From: Caprimulgus europaeus
Lineage: Eukaryota; Chordata; Aves; Caprimulgiformes; Caprimulgidae
Assembly: GCA_907165065.1 (NCBI GenBank)
Contig: OU015528.1
Coordinates: 73,389,474-73,453,473 of the forward strand
Reading direction: 5' to 3'
DNA: 64,000 nucleotides
Shown: piece after piece, positions 20,325-33,042 of the stretch
Numbering within the stretch: position 1 is the first letter of the stretch
Layout: each line of letters begins with the position of its first letter
Program-made: the position numbers and the translations under genes
The notes under the pieces: model-generated
What the model saw: only the letters and a program-made list of their open reading frames with translations
What the model was told of the DNA's origin: nothing
The model's database searches: none

Positions 20325-23300
20325 TCTTTGACCATACTATATATCTTGTATAACTTCAAGACTGTTAATCATGATGTACGTATTCTAAAGACATTTGTTA
20401 GTCATCTGATATGAATTTGGTTTATGAATGTAACAGATCTTGTCTCAAACTTTGGCTCATCTTCCCATGCAAAATGCTACATCAGTTTTGTGAAATTCCC
20501 TGGACTTTAAGAGATTAGCATGAATAATACCTGCTTCCTGAAAGAGCAATTGTTAAAGGCAGAGTTTTGTGGTATGAGTCAGGGGAGAGGAAGGTGTGTA
20601 AGAGAAGATAACCCTGAAAAACAGAAAGATCTTAAAACCGTAAGAAATGTATAAATACAGTTTATTATCTGATGATGAGGAAAAGAAGTTAGAGATCAGA
20701 AACTCTGTGTTATAAACCAAATAACCTTAATCCTCTGAAATTTCCAGAGGTAAGGTGAGTAGGTTAGGAAAATAAGTAAGCCAAAACAAGTAAAAAGGAA
20801 CAAGAAATCCTATTGGAATAGAAGTGAAGAATCATTCTGGATAAAAGCTGGACCAGAAATCAAAATGCACTTTTTTTTTTTTTTCCCTTCCTCCAGAAGT
20901 GCTTTTGGCAAAATACCTATCTGTTTCTCTTTTCCTAAGTCTGGGAAAATATCTGAAGAAATTCTTAACATGAAGTAAATTGTTTTGATTGTGATAGCTC
21001 TTTTCTGTTTCTGGAGCCTAGAAAATAATGAAATTAACTCAGATAAAGTAAAGCAAGCTTCGATCAAGAGTAGGCTGCATAACTTTAGTTTAGCCATGCC
21101 TTATAATTCCACAAGTGCTGAAGCATTCAGAATAAAAAACATTAACTATTTTTATTTATTTGAGAAAATAAATTGAGAAGTTAGAAAGTTGGTCAGTCCA
21201 CTGTTGGAAATGGATCTTTTCAGGTACTTCAATGGATTTTATCTGCCCTTTTACTTGGTTGCTCTGTAGTTATTTATTGACTTTTGCTACTGACAAAATA
21301 TACTGTTTAATAAGAGGTGAATTGTTTGAAGCTGGAAATGTTTCTTCTAGCTTCTCTGTAGGAACAATCCCTGGCTTTCTTCCTAGAGAAAAATTATGAA
21401 AACTGTGATGTGGGAACCTTGTTATTTACTATTCCCCCAAAAGATTTCTCTATATTTTATACTTGCCAGTTGGAAGTGTATTAACCATCCCTCTGATGTG
21501 AATGACAATTACTGTCTCTTACTTTCCTATAATCTCTAGTGTAGCGAGCCCCAAACCAAAAGACAGATAATAAATTATTAAGAAAATCAATCTGCAATTT
21601 CTTCCTTATGCTGTGAAGGAAGTTCTCTGTGTCCATTTGCAGTATAACTTGTCTAGTTATAAAATTAATAGATTTTCAGAATTTCTACTGCAATTGAGTA
21701 GGTTCATCACCTCTTCCACCATTTCTTCTGTTCCTGCAGGCCAAGGGCCAAGTGTCTGGTGATCAGCAAGCTATTCCTCCAATTGCCCCTGCTCCTATAT
21801 TCACATGATTTCCATAACCTATAAGAGTTATAAATGGGCTTAAAAATCCATCTACCTGGAAGAAATAGGAGCTTGACAGAAGTCTATTATTTACCTCTAC
21901 TTTAAAGAATAGTTTGAAATATCCAAACTATGTCTATAGCTAGTCTGTGCCACCTTGTACTCTAGTCATTGATTCTCCTGCACCTCCTAACTCTGTTTAT
22001 ATTAATAATGAACAAAATATATTTGTAGAAGAAATGTTTGTCTCTAATTGTCAAACTAGCCAGATAGATCTTCAAATAGATGTGCTCTTTAATGTCTTTC
22101 TGGAGGTTTCCATTTGATAAAAAATATATTATTAAGCTATAATTAACATATTCTTGCCCACGATCCCTATTTTGGATCTAAGATACCCTTAGCTATTTAT
22201 CAAACCCTAAGCTGCGTCAAATTTTAAACAGTGTCTGTGTATCTTGGAGTAAAATAGGCACCCCCAGACAGTGATCAACCTCATCTTAATAAAATTACTG
22301 AAGGAAAGTAGGAATATTTGCCTTCTGGAGTTACCTATTGCATTCCACCATCTAGGAAGAGACCCTGGACAGCAAAATACCTTATTCCCAGGCATAAATT
22401 TTTAGCCCTGATATCTTCCATCCTAAGTACAAGACAGAATGGCATTGTAAGACTTGGCAAAATAAATACAACTGCAGCAGCTAGAGGGCTGAATTACATC
22501 AGTCTATCCCTTGTCCTCTCTCTAATCTAGGAGGTGTGTTTTCTGCTTGTATTTTAATCCTTGTTGATCAAGAGCTAAAGAGCTCCATACCTGAAACTGT
22601 CAACAACTAAATCAGTATTCAGGAGAATTAAGAGTGCATATTTGCTTTGTATTTATACATTTCTAAACACTCTACTTCTGCTTGCAACTGGAAACAGGCT
22701 GTTAAAGATGGACTTTTAATCTGACCCAATATAACTATTCATATGTCTCAAAGGCTTAGGTAGATTTAAGAGAAAATTTCACACACAGAAACAATTCATG
22801 TAATTGTTAAATATATACATTTTGGAGTATCTACCACTTTTTGTTTACTACCACAACTGAAAAATGTACTATAAAACCATATGGAGCAACTCTGCTAAGT
22901 GTGCCATCATTACAATCTTTACAACCAAAGATAAGGATCCTAGGGCTTCAGCTTTTTTTCTGCTGTCATCCTGTTGTCATTCCTATGTTGAAAATTTAAA
23001 ATACATTTTTTATTTTCTCACCATAGAATGTAAAAGTGTACACTTAAATGTGTGCATTTTGTGAGGTTTGTCTTCTTTCTTTCTCTGACCTTTTCCAAGC
23101 ATTTTCAAACAATAATTCCCTCTGAAAATGCAGATAATGAATAAACATAGCTATTTTCCTTCCTTCAGGAGGGAAATAGTTACTTCTCTCCCTCTCTTTT
23201 ACAATTTCTTTCTTTCCTTTCTGGTTTTATTCAAAATCATAAATGACACCTGCATGGCTTGTATGCTTAGCTCCTCAGCATTTCTTAATATACCCAGTGG

Positions 23301-26139
23301 ACAGTTCTGCAACTGTGATTTCTATCATTACTTTTATTTATTGTGCTTATTTATATTTTAAAAAGGGAAAGAAAAACATTAACAAAAATATTTCCCAAAA
23401 TCTTTTCAAACTGTTCTCAGGAAGAAAATAGCATAATAGCTTATTACTCAGAAGACTGTTGGACCTACGTGAGAAGGGAGGCCAGGCTACAGTTACTATA
23501 ATTGTACTATTAATCTTTTTAATTAGTATTAATAGTAATAATATCAATAAAGTATATGATTTATATTGACAAAAATGCAAGTATAATAGTAACCCAAGAA
23601 AAACATATATGTATAAAGAAAAGATCCAATGAATATTGTCAATCTTTAATGATTTTCAGTGAAAGGAACAGACCAGTGTGCTTTCCTGGACTCCAAAAAT
23701 GTCTGGGAGCAGAGGCAAGGCTGTGTGTTAACCATGTAGGTTGACCATGCAGGAGCAAGTTCTGTAAATCGATGGAGAGAAGCAAAGACAAAAAGGTAGT
23801 TGCCACTTCATATAAGTGTTGACATGTTTTATCTGCGATTTTTTCCTGACTGTTGGTATACCAGTGGTATACACTGAAATCAAATAGCCTAACATTTATA
23901 GAAATAAGCAAATGACAACAAGAAAATACACTGGTTCTGTATCAATTATTACACAGCAATTAATACTTTCTCAGATCATCACCAATTCAGGCTGTTCCTT
24001 GGCAGAAGAGGCATATTATTATTCCCATAACACTTAAACCTGTAGGATTTATTTGTGCAGATTTATAATATTTAATTTTATTTTAAAGTCTGTTGCTTAT
24101 AGTCCTGGGCTGCCCCTGGCTATATAATTCATGGTAGACAAATAGGTAAATACATTTATTTTGAACAAAGAAAGGACATTTCAAAACTCTATGATGTTAC
24201 AAGCCACAAACAAAATGTACTTTGATGGCAATGACACATTAACAACCTTGCATACTGGGGTTATCCTTTTTCAAGGAATTTTATGAAGGACTTAAATGCA
24301 TTGGAAACCTCAATAACTTTTAATGATGCAGATGTTGTGCTCTCATCCCCTGTGCAATATAGACTTCACTCCCAGTTACTGAAATATGCTTGGGAGGGAA
24401 AAAGTCTTTTCTGTCAATCGATGAACTGTCCGTGACAGCCCCAAGGGAGAGTTATCTGTACATCAGCAATGTTTGTTCTGCTTAACCAGCTAATATGTAT
24501 GCTTTGGTTGTTAAAATATGCCAGTCTGGAAATGGTGCACACTGCTCCATCACAAAGGCTGAAAAAAATATATCTCATGGCATGATCCTTCCCTTGAGAC
24601 ATCTCTGCTTTCTACAGAGCAGGATTCTGACAGGAAAGGTTGTTTCCTTCTTAGCCAATTACCCCTCCAGAACCAAACAACAAATCTCCGACTGATACTA
24701 AAGGGCTTTGAATCAGACTTGGACCTTCTGAGGGAATTTTCCTTGTGTGCAAGTTTAGCAAGATGATTGCCATAAGTGACATTTGAAAACTTAATCCCAA
24801 AAGTCATGTTGGCTTTAGGGGTGAGACATATATCAACTGTAGAAGTGAGATGTCCCATCTAAAAACTAAAAGTGTCTTATTTTAGTAATTTATTTATGGG
24901 GAGCTTATATAAATGGTTTAGACTGCATGCCTGTGGTGGATTTCCTCTGGTCTAAAACACACACTTAAGATGTGATTCAGATCGAGATTCAGATGATGGT
25001 TTAAACATCTGAATTTAACTATCTGAATTTCCCTCTAAAAGAAATTCTTTAACTTTTAGATATTTCAAGGTAATTGAGATGAATCTTACCTTTTTGTCTC
25101 AAAATACCACTCAGTTAATGAGACAGTATTTGCTACACATGAGGAATGATAATAACACCCTGGGGTATTTTCTCTTCCTTTAAAAGTGAGAAAAAAGGGA
25201 CACAAGACAAAGAAAAACTTGATATTTTGACCACAAAATGTTTTGCTTCCCTTCTGTGACAGCCAACACCCTTTAAACTGTTATTATGTGTGACTTTAAG
25301 AAAAGCTTTCTAAACACTGCTGGGCTTTATAGCACAAGGATCTGGAAATCAGCAAATGAAGTAATATTTCATCGTCCTGTAAAGAGTGTGCAGAACTGTT
25401 TTAGACATAACGGGGGGATAGCATGTAAAATATAATCAGAAAAACAAGTCTGAAACAACTGATGATAGGAATATTTTGTCAGTAAAATTCTCATCCCTCC
25501 CTGTAATGTCTTCACCATCACCTCCTCCATTCCAATAAGCTATTTTTCATTAATAAAATAATTCCTGTAATAGGAGCTGTCTTCAAAATCGATCTGTTAG
25601 AAGTTCAGATTCACTCTACTTCTCATATGCTCTTTCCTGGAAAGCTGAAAAATTGGACTAGACTTCTAATAGTCCAATAACCAAAGCAAGAAAAGATACA
25701 TTACCTTATGAAGCCCTGTGTGATGAAGGGATATCTGGAAGAATTGTATGAAGAGTCTTTTTCACACAAATTTCCCTCTGATCAACAGTGATAGTAAATA
25801 TTTATATAGACTGCCCAGGTGAGATACTCTTCTCTCCTAGTTTACCATATGTAAAGCCTAGACCTTTGAAACCTACAAGATGATTTAGTTCTCTTGCCTA
25901 CTCAGTAGAAAGCCATCAACAGTTGATTAAAAGAAAATGTGAGGCTCAGGAGTATTTTTAAATTTCAGGACACGATATCCACTTTTGAAAGTAGCCAACC
26001 CTGTGGTAAACAAAGATCTCTGATAGGAAATCATCTGAAAGGGTTCATAGAGAAGCTCTGTGCAGATGAAGCATTGAACTCCAGTATCCTCTTCCAGGAG
26101 ACAGGAAGTCAGGGAGATCTTTCTGGGACTTAGGAAAAA
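20325..26139. other. AT-rich unique sequence, no recognised gene
   Basis: About 5.8 kb with no recognised exon, RNA gene or recent transposon. A T-run lies at 20871-20884. Open frames are all about 60-102 codons without recognisable domains. Very old repeats could be present but are not readable by eye. Confidence 0.65.
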
Positions 26140-28033
26140 AAAGAGAGTTTACCATCTCTGGAAGAAGGGGCAAGCAACTCAAGAAGAGTACAGGGATCTT
26201 GCTAGGTTATTCAGAGAGAAAATTAGAAAGGCAAAAGCCCAGCTAGGACTCAATCTGGTCACTGTTAGAGATAACAAAAAGTGTTTTTACAAATACATGA
26301 ACAACAAACAGAGAGGCAAGAAGAATCTTCATCCTTTATTGGATTCAGAGGGCAACATTGCTGCCAAGGATGAGGAAAAGACTGAGGTACTTAATGCCTT
26401 CTTTGCCTCAGTCTTTAATAGCCAGACCAGTTATCCTTAGGGTATTCAGTCTCCTGATCTGGAAGACAGGGATGGAGAATAGAATAGACCCCCCATAATT
26501 CAGGAGGAAGCTGTTTCTGACCTGCTACACTACCTGAACACTCACAAGCCTATGGGAGCAGACAGGATTCATCCAAGAGCACTGAGGGAGCTGGTGGAGG
26601 AAATTGTCAAGCCACTCTCCACCATTTATCAATCCTGGTTAACAGGGGAGGTCCCAGAAGACAGGAGGCTTGCCAATGTGATGCCCATCTACAAGGAGGG
26701 CCAGAAGGAGGATCCAAGGAACTACAGACCTGTCAGCCTGACCTCGGTATTGGCGAAGATCATGGAGTGGTTCATCTTGATCGTGCTCACACAGCATATG
26801 CAGGACAACCAAGGAATCAGGCCCAGCCAGCATGGGTTCATGAAAGGCAGGTCCTGCTTGACCAACCTGATCTCCTTCTATGATCCGGTGACCTGCCTAG
26901 TGGATGAGGGTAAGGCTGTGGATGTTGTCTACCTGGACTGAGTTGGCAGCTCAAGGCTTAGACAGGTGCACTCTTTGCTGAGTAAAAAACTGGCTGCGTG
27001 GCCAAGCCCAGGGAGTTGTGGTGAGCGGAGCTAGATCCACTTGGCAGCAGGTCACAAGTGGCATTCCCCAGGACTCAGTCTTGGGCCAGCTCTGTTCAAT
27101 ATCTTTATCAATAATTTGGATGAGGGGATTGAGTGTGCCCTCAGTAAGTCTGCAGATGACACCAAGTTGGGCAGGAGTGTTGATCTGCTTGAGGGTAGGA
27201 AGGCTCTGCAAAGGTATCTGGACAGGCTGAATCAATGGGCCAAGGCCAATTGTATGAGGTTTACTAAGGGCAAGTGCCAGATCCTGCACTTCAGTCACAA
27301 CAAATCCATGCAACTCTACAGGCTTGGGGAGGAGTGGCTGGAGACCTGCCTCGCAGAAAAGGACCTGGGGGTGTTGGTCAACAGCCGTCTGAAAACGAGT
27401 CAGCAGTGTGTCCAGGTGGCCAAGAAGGCCAATATCTTCCTGGTCTGTATCAGAAATAGTGTGGCCAGCGGGACCAGGGGAGTGATTGTGCACCTCTACT
27501 GGGCACTGGTGAGGCCGCACCTGGAATGCTGGGTTCAGTTTTAGGCGCCTCACTACAAGAAGGACACGGAGGTGCTGGAGCGTGTGTAAAGAAGAGCAAC
27601 AAAGCTGGTGAAGGGCCTGGAGAACAAGTCTTCTGAGGAGCGGCTGAGGGAACTGGGATTGTTCAGTCTGGAGATGAGGAAGCTGAGGGGACACCTTATT
27701 GCTCTCTACAACTACCTGAAAGGAGGGTGTAGTGAGGCGGGTGTTGGTTTCTTCTCCCAACTAACAAGTGACAGGACAAGTGGGAACAGCCTTAAGATGT
27801 GCCAGGGGAGGTTTAGGTTGGATATTAGGAAAAACTTCTTCACTGAAAGGGTTGTCAAGTATTGGAACAGACTGCCCAGGGAAGTGGTGGAGTTACCATC
27901 CCTGGAGGTATTCAAAGGACATGTAGATGAGCTGCTTAGGGACATGGTTTAGTGGTGAACTTGGCAATGCTAGGTTTTCAGTTGGACTAGATGATCATAA
28001 TGGTCTTTTCCAACCAAACTATTCTATGATTAA
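26140..28033 (+). mobile_element. CR1 LINE, 5'-truncated and internally deleted, ~1.9 kb
   Basis: Begins in the endonuclease-RT linker (translating to TQEEYRDLARLFREKIRKA), crosses the RT domain, ORF2 C-terminus and 3' UTR, and ends with CCAACCAAACTATTCTATGATT at about 28033. A short deletion directly after the VDVVYLD stretch (about 26940) removed the rest of motif A. It is the second-longest CR1 in the window and a close relative of the 19163-20324 copy, in the same orientation. Confidence 0.97.
26150..27952 (+). pseudogene. CR1 ORF2 reverse transcriptase pseudogene lacking motif A
   Basis: A clean 129-codon segment (26552-26941) holds the RT N-terminal motifs, including ANVMPIYKEGQKEDPRNYRP and VSLTSVLAKIMEW, and ends at VVYLD followed by TGA. 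The expected FSKAFD segment is deleted. The frame changes near 27085, then 27041-27544 reads [31 protein letters not shown] and [10 protein letters not shown] before a TAG at 27542-27544. 27608-27952 carries the C-terminus ([20 protein letters not shown]). Loss of the motif A aspartate and the stops make it inactive. Confidence 0.94.
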
Positions 28034-30494
28034 TTCAACAATGATGATTTTAAATATTTTCATTTTGTATGGAACAAGTCAAAGCATGCAGTGTCTTGCT
28101 GAACGTCCACAAAAGACAGTACTAAGGGCAATACTGAATTTAACCCTGAATTACCTATTACATCATGCTTTGAAGCAAGCAAAAGTTCAGCTCCTCTTTA
28201 AGTTAGCCATGTAGAAGATTCTTCAGTATGTGTCCAAGGATCAGGCCCATTTAGATCTGTACTCCTGTCATTAGATCTTTAACCCTATCAATGGATGATA
28301 GCAGAGGAGGCCAAAATATTTTGAATGAGGTCTGGGTTTGACAGCAACAGTAATTGATTTTACATTCATAGTTGGCATTTGATTGGCTGATTAGTCAGTG
28401 GAGGTTGTAAAGTTTAAGGAGTGGAAATGCCACCCCACTGAAATGCAGAATACTGAAAAGGTCAAAGAAGAGGAGAATTCTCCCTTTAATTCATAAAGAA
28501 AGAGACATTAGAGCCCAGGGAGCCCACACACATGACAAAGGTTATAATGAGAAAAGAAAATGGCAAACGGATAATCTATTTTTGTGAAAAAGATCCTAAG
28601 GAGAATATGAAAGGGCAAAAGTCCCATATTTATCCCTCTTGTGAGTGTTGCCACATGCAGAATGCAGACGAACATCACTAGGGGAAAAAGAAAATAAACC
28701 ATGTCAGTGTTAGAATAAAATATATACCCCACATATCTATATGCTTTTGTAGACAGGAAACATAGAGATGTGATATTTTGAAACAGAAAAAGACACAGTG
28801 TGAGAGATGTAATGAAAAGAAAGTTGTGTGAGTTTGCTTTAAAAATTTATACATTTCCTGCAAAATTCAGAAATGAAGAGCTGTCAACTATGCTTATGCA
28901 GCTGAAAAGACTGAGGTAGAGGAGATGATTGTGGAAAAAAGCATTTTCTAAAATGTTTCAGATAAAGCAGTTTGGACCAATAAATGTTTTCTGCCTTTTT
29001 TCTTCTTAATTTCTGGAACTCTTCTTCCATATAATTTACTTACTACATAAGCAAACTTATGAATAGGCATTTATCTGCTGTACAATAATTCAAATATAGA
29101 GTGTGTTGCCATTTGCAGCTTAACTCTGTGTGTCTCTGTGTCTGGATTAAAGCTTCTCAAAGAAGTTTGCTTCAGCCAGTAAGAAATACACAGGTAAATC
29201 AAACTTCCTTCTCCACTTTCTTCATATCTGCATATATATATGGATATGGATATTCACATTTGTATGCAAATAGATGTATAAGTTTGGGGTTTTTTTATTT
29301 AGTCGTCCACATTCTCTCACACACACACACGAAAGACATAGTTCTATTAAAAAAAAAGGGAAAATAAAAGCCTCATAGAAAGAAAGACATCATGGAATTT
29401 TCCTGTTTCTTTGAGCTTTTTCCCCAAGGCAATTGCCTAGTGTATATCTTCAAATATATGCTGGTTCTACGAACAATTGCTTCTAAAAATATTTGGACTT
29501 TTGCTGCTAAAGCTGAAATCCAACACCCTGGAACATTCTGTTTTTACTGGTTTTAAATTGAAAAGTCAGTTTTGTGATAACCACTTCTTTCTTTCTTTAT
29601 CTCTCAAGCTTTTTCATACATTCTGTCATTTACTTCTTTGTTATTATATTCAAGCCTATAAATTCTACACAGAAACTCTGAGCATTGAGTAGTACTCAAA
29701 GCAGATGTAAGAGGTGGAGACAGGGCAGCATCCTCCTGTTATTCCATGGCTCTGTAGTGTTATTCCTTTGCAGCTGAAATTGTCTAGGAATGCAATACAT
29801 AACACAAAGAGAAAATCTGTTTTTCAAGAAAGTATGCAGAGCAACTAAAAACTAAGATGAGCAAAAGTTTTCTATTTTTCCCATTTTGCTTTGTCTAAAG
29901 TTACTTTGCTTAACAGTCTGCACTTACAGAAGGAAAAATGAACTGTTATCCAGCTGTTCTAAAGAGATTTGAAATAATATTGTGCTTGCAGAGAAAAGAA
30001 AGCATTTAATAAGAGATCTAAAACAGGGAGAAATTTTTGAAGCATTTATAATACCTCTGAGGCTATTAAGTCAAAAATGCAATTTTGAAGGGTTTGTGGA
30101 ATCCCTAATTTGAGAACAGATTACCATGATGCTCGAAGACCTGAGATAGAACATCTCAACTCAATCTTAAAAAAAATCATTGCATTATTTGCCAGAATGT
30201 AATCAGACTAGATTACATATTTAGAAGCTAAAAGTTTTGGCTAGGTTTTTCAAAACATGGATGCACAGTAGCACCAGAGGCAAAACAAAAGTAAAATCTC
30301 CAAGAGACTGAAAATACACAAGAAACAGTAAAAAGCACATGTGATGCAGAAGAAATTGCCAGACTTTGGCAATGTCTTAACATCTCATTGGACTGGTAAA
30401 TCTTCAAGATCTAAACCCACTTTCCAAGAGACAGCAGAGAAAGACAAGAAGCTATCCATGAAGAAGGACAGTACATGTTTTATAAAATAAAAAG
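28034..30494. other. AT-rich unique sequence, no recognised gene
   Basis: No gene or transposon recognised. A short (CA)n run lies near 29318-29330. Small open frames only. Confidence 0.65.
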
Positions 30495-30958
30495 TTCTGT
30501 ATCCGGATCAGAAGCAACTACAGGCCAGTCAGCCTCACTTCCAGCGCTGGGAAGGTGATGGAACAGCTCATTCTTGATACCATGTCTAAGCAGCTGAAAA
30601 AAAAAGGTTATCAGGAGCAGTCAACATGGCTTCACTAAGGGAAAATCATTCTTGATCAATCTGGTAGCCTTCTATGATGTCGTCATCAGCTGGGTAGATG
30701 AGGGGAAAACAGTGGATGTTGTCTACCTTGATTTCAACGAGGCTTTTGATACTGTCCCCCACAACATCCTTGTAGCAAAGTTTATTAGCACTGGAATAAG
30801 CTGCCCAGAGAGGTTGTGGAGTCTCCATCTCTGCAGACGTTCAAAACCCACCTGGATGCTTTCCTGTGCAAACTGGTGTAGGAAACCTGCTTTAGCAGGG
30901 GGGTTGGACTAAATGATCTCCCGAGGTCCCTTCCAGCCCCTACAATTCTTTGATTCTG
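30495..30958 (+). mobile_element. CR1 LINE with large internal deletion (RT joined to 3' UTR)
   Basis: The left part encodes RT N-terminal motifs (NYRPVSLTS-like sequence, then FTKGKS-like, then motif A as [20 protein letters not shown]). At about 30780-30792 it jumps straight to the end of ORF2/3' UTR (CTGCCCAGAGAGGTTGTGG, then GACTAAATGATCTCCCGAGG), ending with AATTCTTTGATTCTG. More than a kilobase that would normally lie between is missing. The remaining coding frame is 86 codons and meaningless past the junction. Confidence 0.94.
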
Positions 30959-31768
30959 TTTTTTACACAAATATGTTTGCATCTTTAACAGCTACTTTAG
31001 AGAATTATTTCCTGGTGGGATTTGCTCAAGAGCAGATATACACTGTGACTGAACTTTTAGCTTAAACATCAAGGATGACCTTTTTAATTATATGTTTAAG
31101 ATATGCAAAAGTTACTGTGATAGCTGAAGATATAGTGAAGTATATGAAAGGAAAAACCAGTCACGTGGAACATAGGTAAATTTCAGATTGCATCACAGAA
31201 AGACTATTTCTACTCTGATTACTGAGAAATAGGTGTAAAAGTCAATATGTCTTGGAAAGGTAAATTTGCAAGTGTTAGGAAATGGAAGATCTGTCTGACT
31301 TGATTCGACTGCTTAGGCAAAGGCATCTAACCTCTCCTGAAACATCTAACAGGGTAAAATAACTCCTTATGTCTACCTGGCTGGCAGATATAAGACAGAA
31401 TCTATAGGATATTTTTGTCTTTCTTGAGTGACAGTCAGAGGTCAGAATCACACCAATTTGTTGTAGTTTTGTTGACTAGCTTTGCTATTTTCTATTGTTC
31501 ATTATGTGAGTTCATGTTACCTTCCAGCACCAGGTAGAAGCCTGTATTATATACACCTCAAAATAGTTATCTACTGACAGGTGAATATGTGTGAATTGTG
31601 TCTAAGCACTCACTTCATTTGCCTACAGCTTAACACCAAAGACCATTTCAGCACATCTAGGCTTTGGCAGATGTTTCTGCAGAGCTGACAGATAAGACAG
31701 GATCAACAGGGCCAACTATGCACTATGGATTAGCAGCAGCAGTCAGCAGAGAAAATCAGGCATCTTAA
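30959..31768. other. unique sequence between CR1 fragments
   Basis: No feature recognised. Confidence 0.6.
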
Positions 31769-32012
31769 ATCACAGAATCACAGAACTGCCTGGATTGGAA
31801 ATGACCTTTAAAACCATTGAGTCCAATCATTAACCTCACACTGACAAGTCCCCAACTAAACCATGTCCCTCAGCACTGTGTCTACATGACTCTTCAATAC
31901 CTCCAGGAATGGGGACTCCTGCATTGCCCTAGGCAACCCATTCCAATTCCTGAGAACCTTTTCAGTAAAGAAATTCTTCTTAATATCCAATCTAAACTTC
32001 CTTTGGTGCATG
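31769..32012 (-). mobile_element. CR1 LINE 3'-end fragment
   Basis: Begins on the plus strand with ATCACAGAATCACAGAACTG, the reverse complement of CR1 3' octamers, followed by GGAAATGACCTTTAAAACCA, CCATGTCCCTCAGCAC, and AATACCTCCAGGAATGGGGA. Similarity ends near TTCCTTTGGTGCA at about 32012. It belongs to a different subfamily from the copy at 32354, as the 3' UTR sequence differs. Confidence 0.93.
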
Positions 32013-32353
32013 TTAGCAGGCACTTCCACGTTGGCTCACGAACTGCTCTTGTCTCCTCTGAGTGTACTGATCAGGGCATGATGGGACTAGTAAAACCAGA
32101 GCAACTTTGAGTCAGCTAAATATGGAATTGCTAAACTAAAATGTTTTTCGATATGAGGCTTAGAAGTAGTCTAGTTGGTATCAACCAGTGCTAAAAACAA
32201 AGGTATTGCAAATGCCTGTAAATAGATTTAACAAAACAGAAAACATATGAAGGTAAGGAATTATATTTGTGAGAACCTTTTGAGTAAAAAAACAGAGTAT
32301 GTTTACAACAGTTAAAACATGGATTCAGTGGCTCCTTAGAAGGTTGCTGTTGA
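32013..32353. other. unique spacer between CR1 fragments
   Basis: About 340 bp with no recognised feature. Confidence 0.55.
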
Positions 32354-33042
32354 CACAGAATCACAGAATTGTAGGGGGTTGAAAGGACTTTTGGAGATCA
32401 TCCAGTCCAACCCCCCTGCCAGAACAGGTTGCACAGGACTGCATCCAGGCAGTTCTTTAAGGCCTCCGTAGAAGGAGACTCCATAACCTCTCTGGGCAGC
32501 CTGTCCCAGTGCTCCGGCACCCTCACAGTAAAGAAGTTTTTCCTTAAGTTTGTATGGAACCTCCTGTGTTCCAGTTTGTGCTCATTGCCCCTTGTCCTGT
32601 CACTGGGCACCACTGAAAAGTGTCTGGCCCCATTCTCTTGACAGCCGCCCTTTACATATTTATAAGCATTGCTAAGATCCCCCTTCAGTTGTCTCTTCTC
32701 TAGGATAAACAGGCACAGGTGTCTCAGCCTTTCCTCATAAGAGAGATGCCTCTGTCCCCTAATCATCTTTGTGGCCTTCCACTAGACTCTCTCTAGGAGA
32801 TTCCTGTCTTTCTTGAACTGAGGAGCCCGGAACTGGACCCAGTATTCCAGATGTGGCCTCACCAAGGCAGAGTAGATGGGGAGGAGAACCTGCCTTGACC
32901 TGTGGGCCAAACCCTTCTTCATGCACCCCAGGATATCACATGATCACAGAATCACAGAGTGGTTGGTGTTGGAAGGGACCTCGGGAGATCATATAATTGG
33001 CCTTTTTGGCCACTAGGGCATATTACAGGCTCATTATGAGTT
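32354..33042 (-). mobile_element. CR1 LINE 3'-end fragment, interrupted by a second CR1
   Basis: The plus strand begins CACAGAATCACAGAATTGTA and continues with CR1 3' UTR and ORF2 C-terminal sequence; minus-strand translation includes [20 protein letters not shown] and [20 protein letters not shown]. At 32940, after CCCCAGGATATCACA, the element is interrupted. Its expected continuation (TTGGCCTTTTTGGCCACTAG) resumes at about 32997 and fades near 33042. The interruption is listed separately. Confidence 0.95.
32941..32996 (-). mobile_element. short CR1 tail nested inside the older CR1
   Basis: The plus strand reads TGATCACAGAATCACAGAGT, then TTGGAAGGGACCTCGGGAGA and TCATATAA. This is an independent copy of the extreme CR1 3' end (about 55 bp), in the same orientation as its host. 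CR1 sequence proper to the host flanks it on both sides, so it inserted later. Confidence 0.9.

Noticed and set aside
26951..27760. 269-codon minus-strand open frame, the longest in the window
   Set aside because: Antisense of the CR1 reverse transcriptase at 26140-28033; the sense strand carries all RT motifs, so this is a shadow frame. The 152-codon frame at 19166-19624 is the same antisense region in the related copy.
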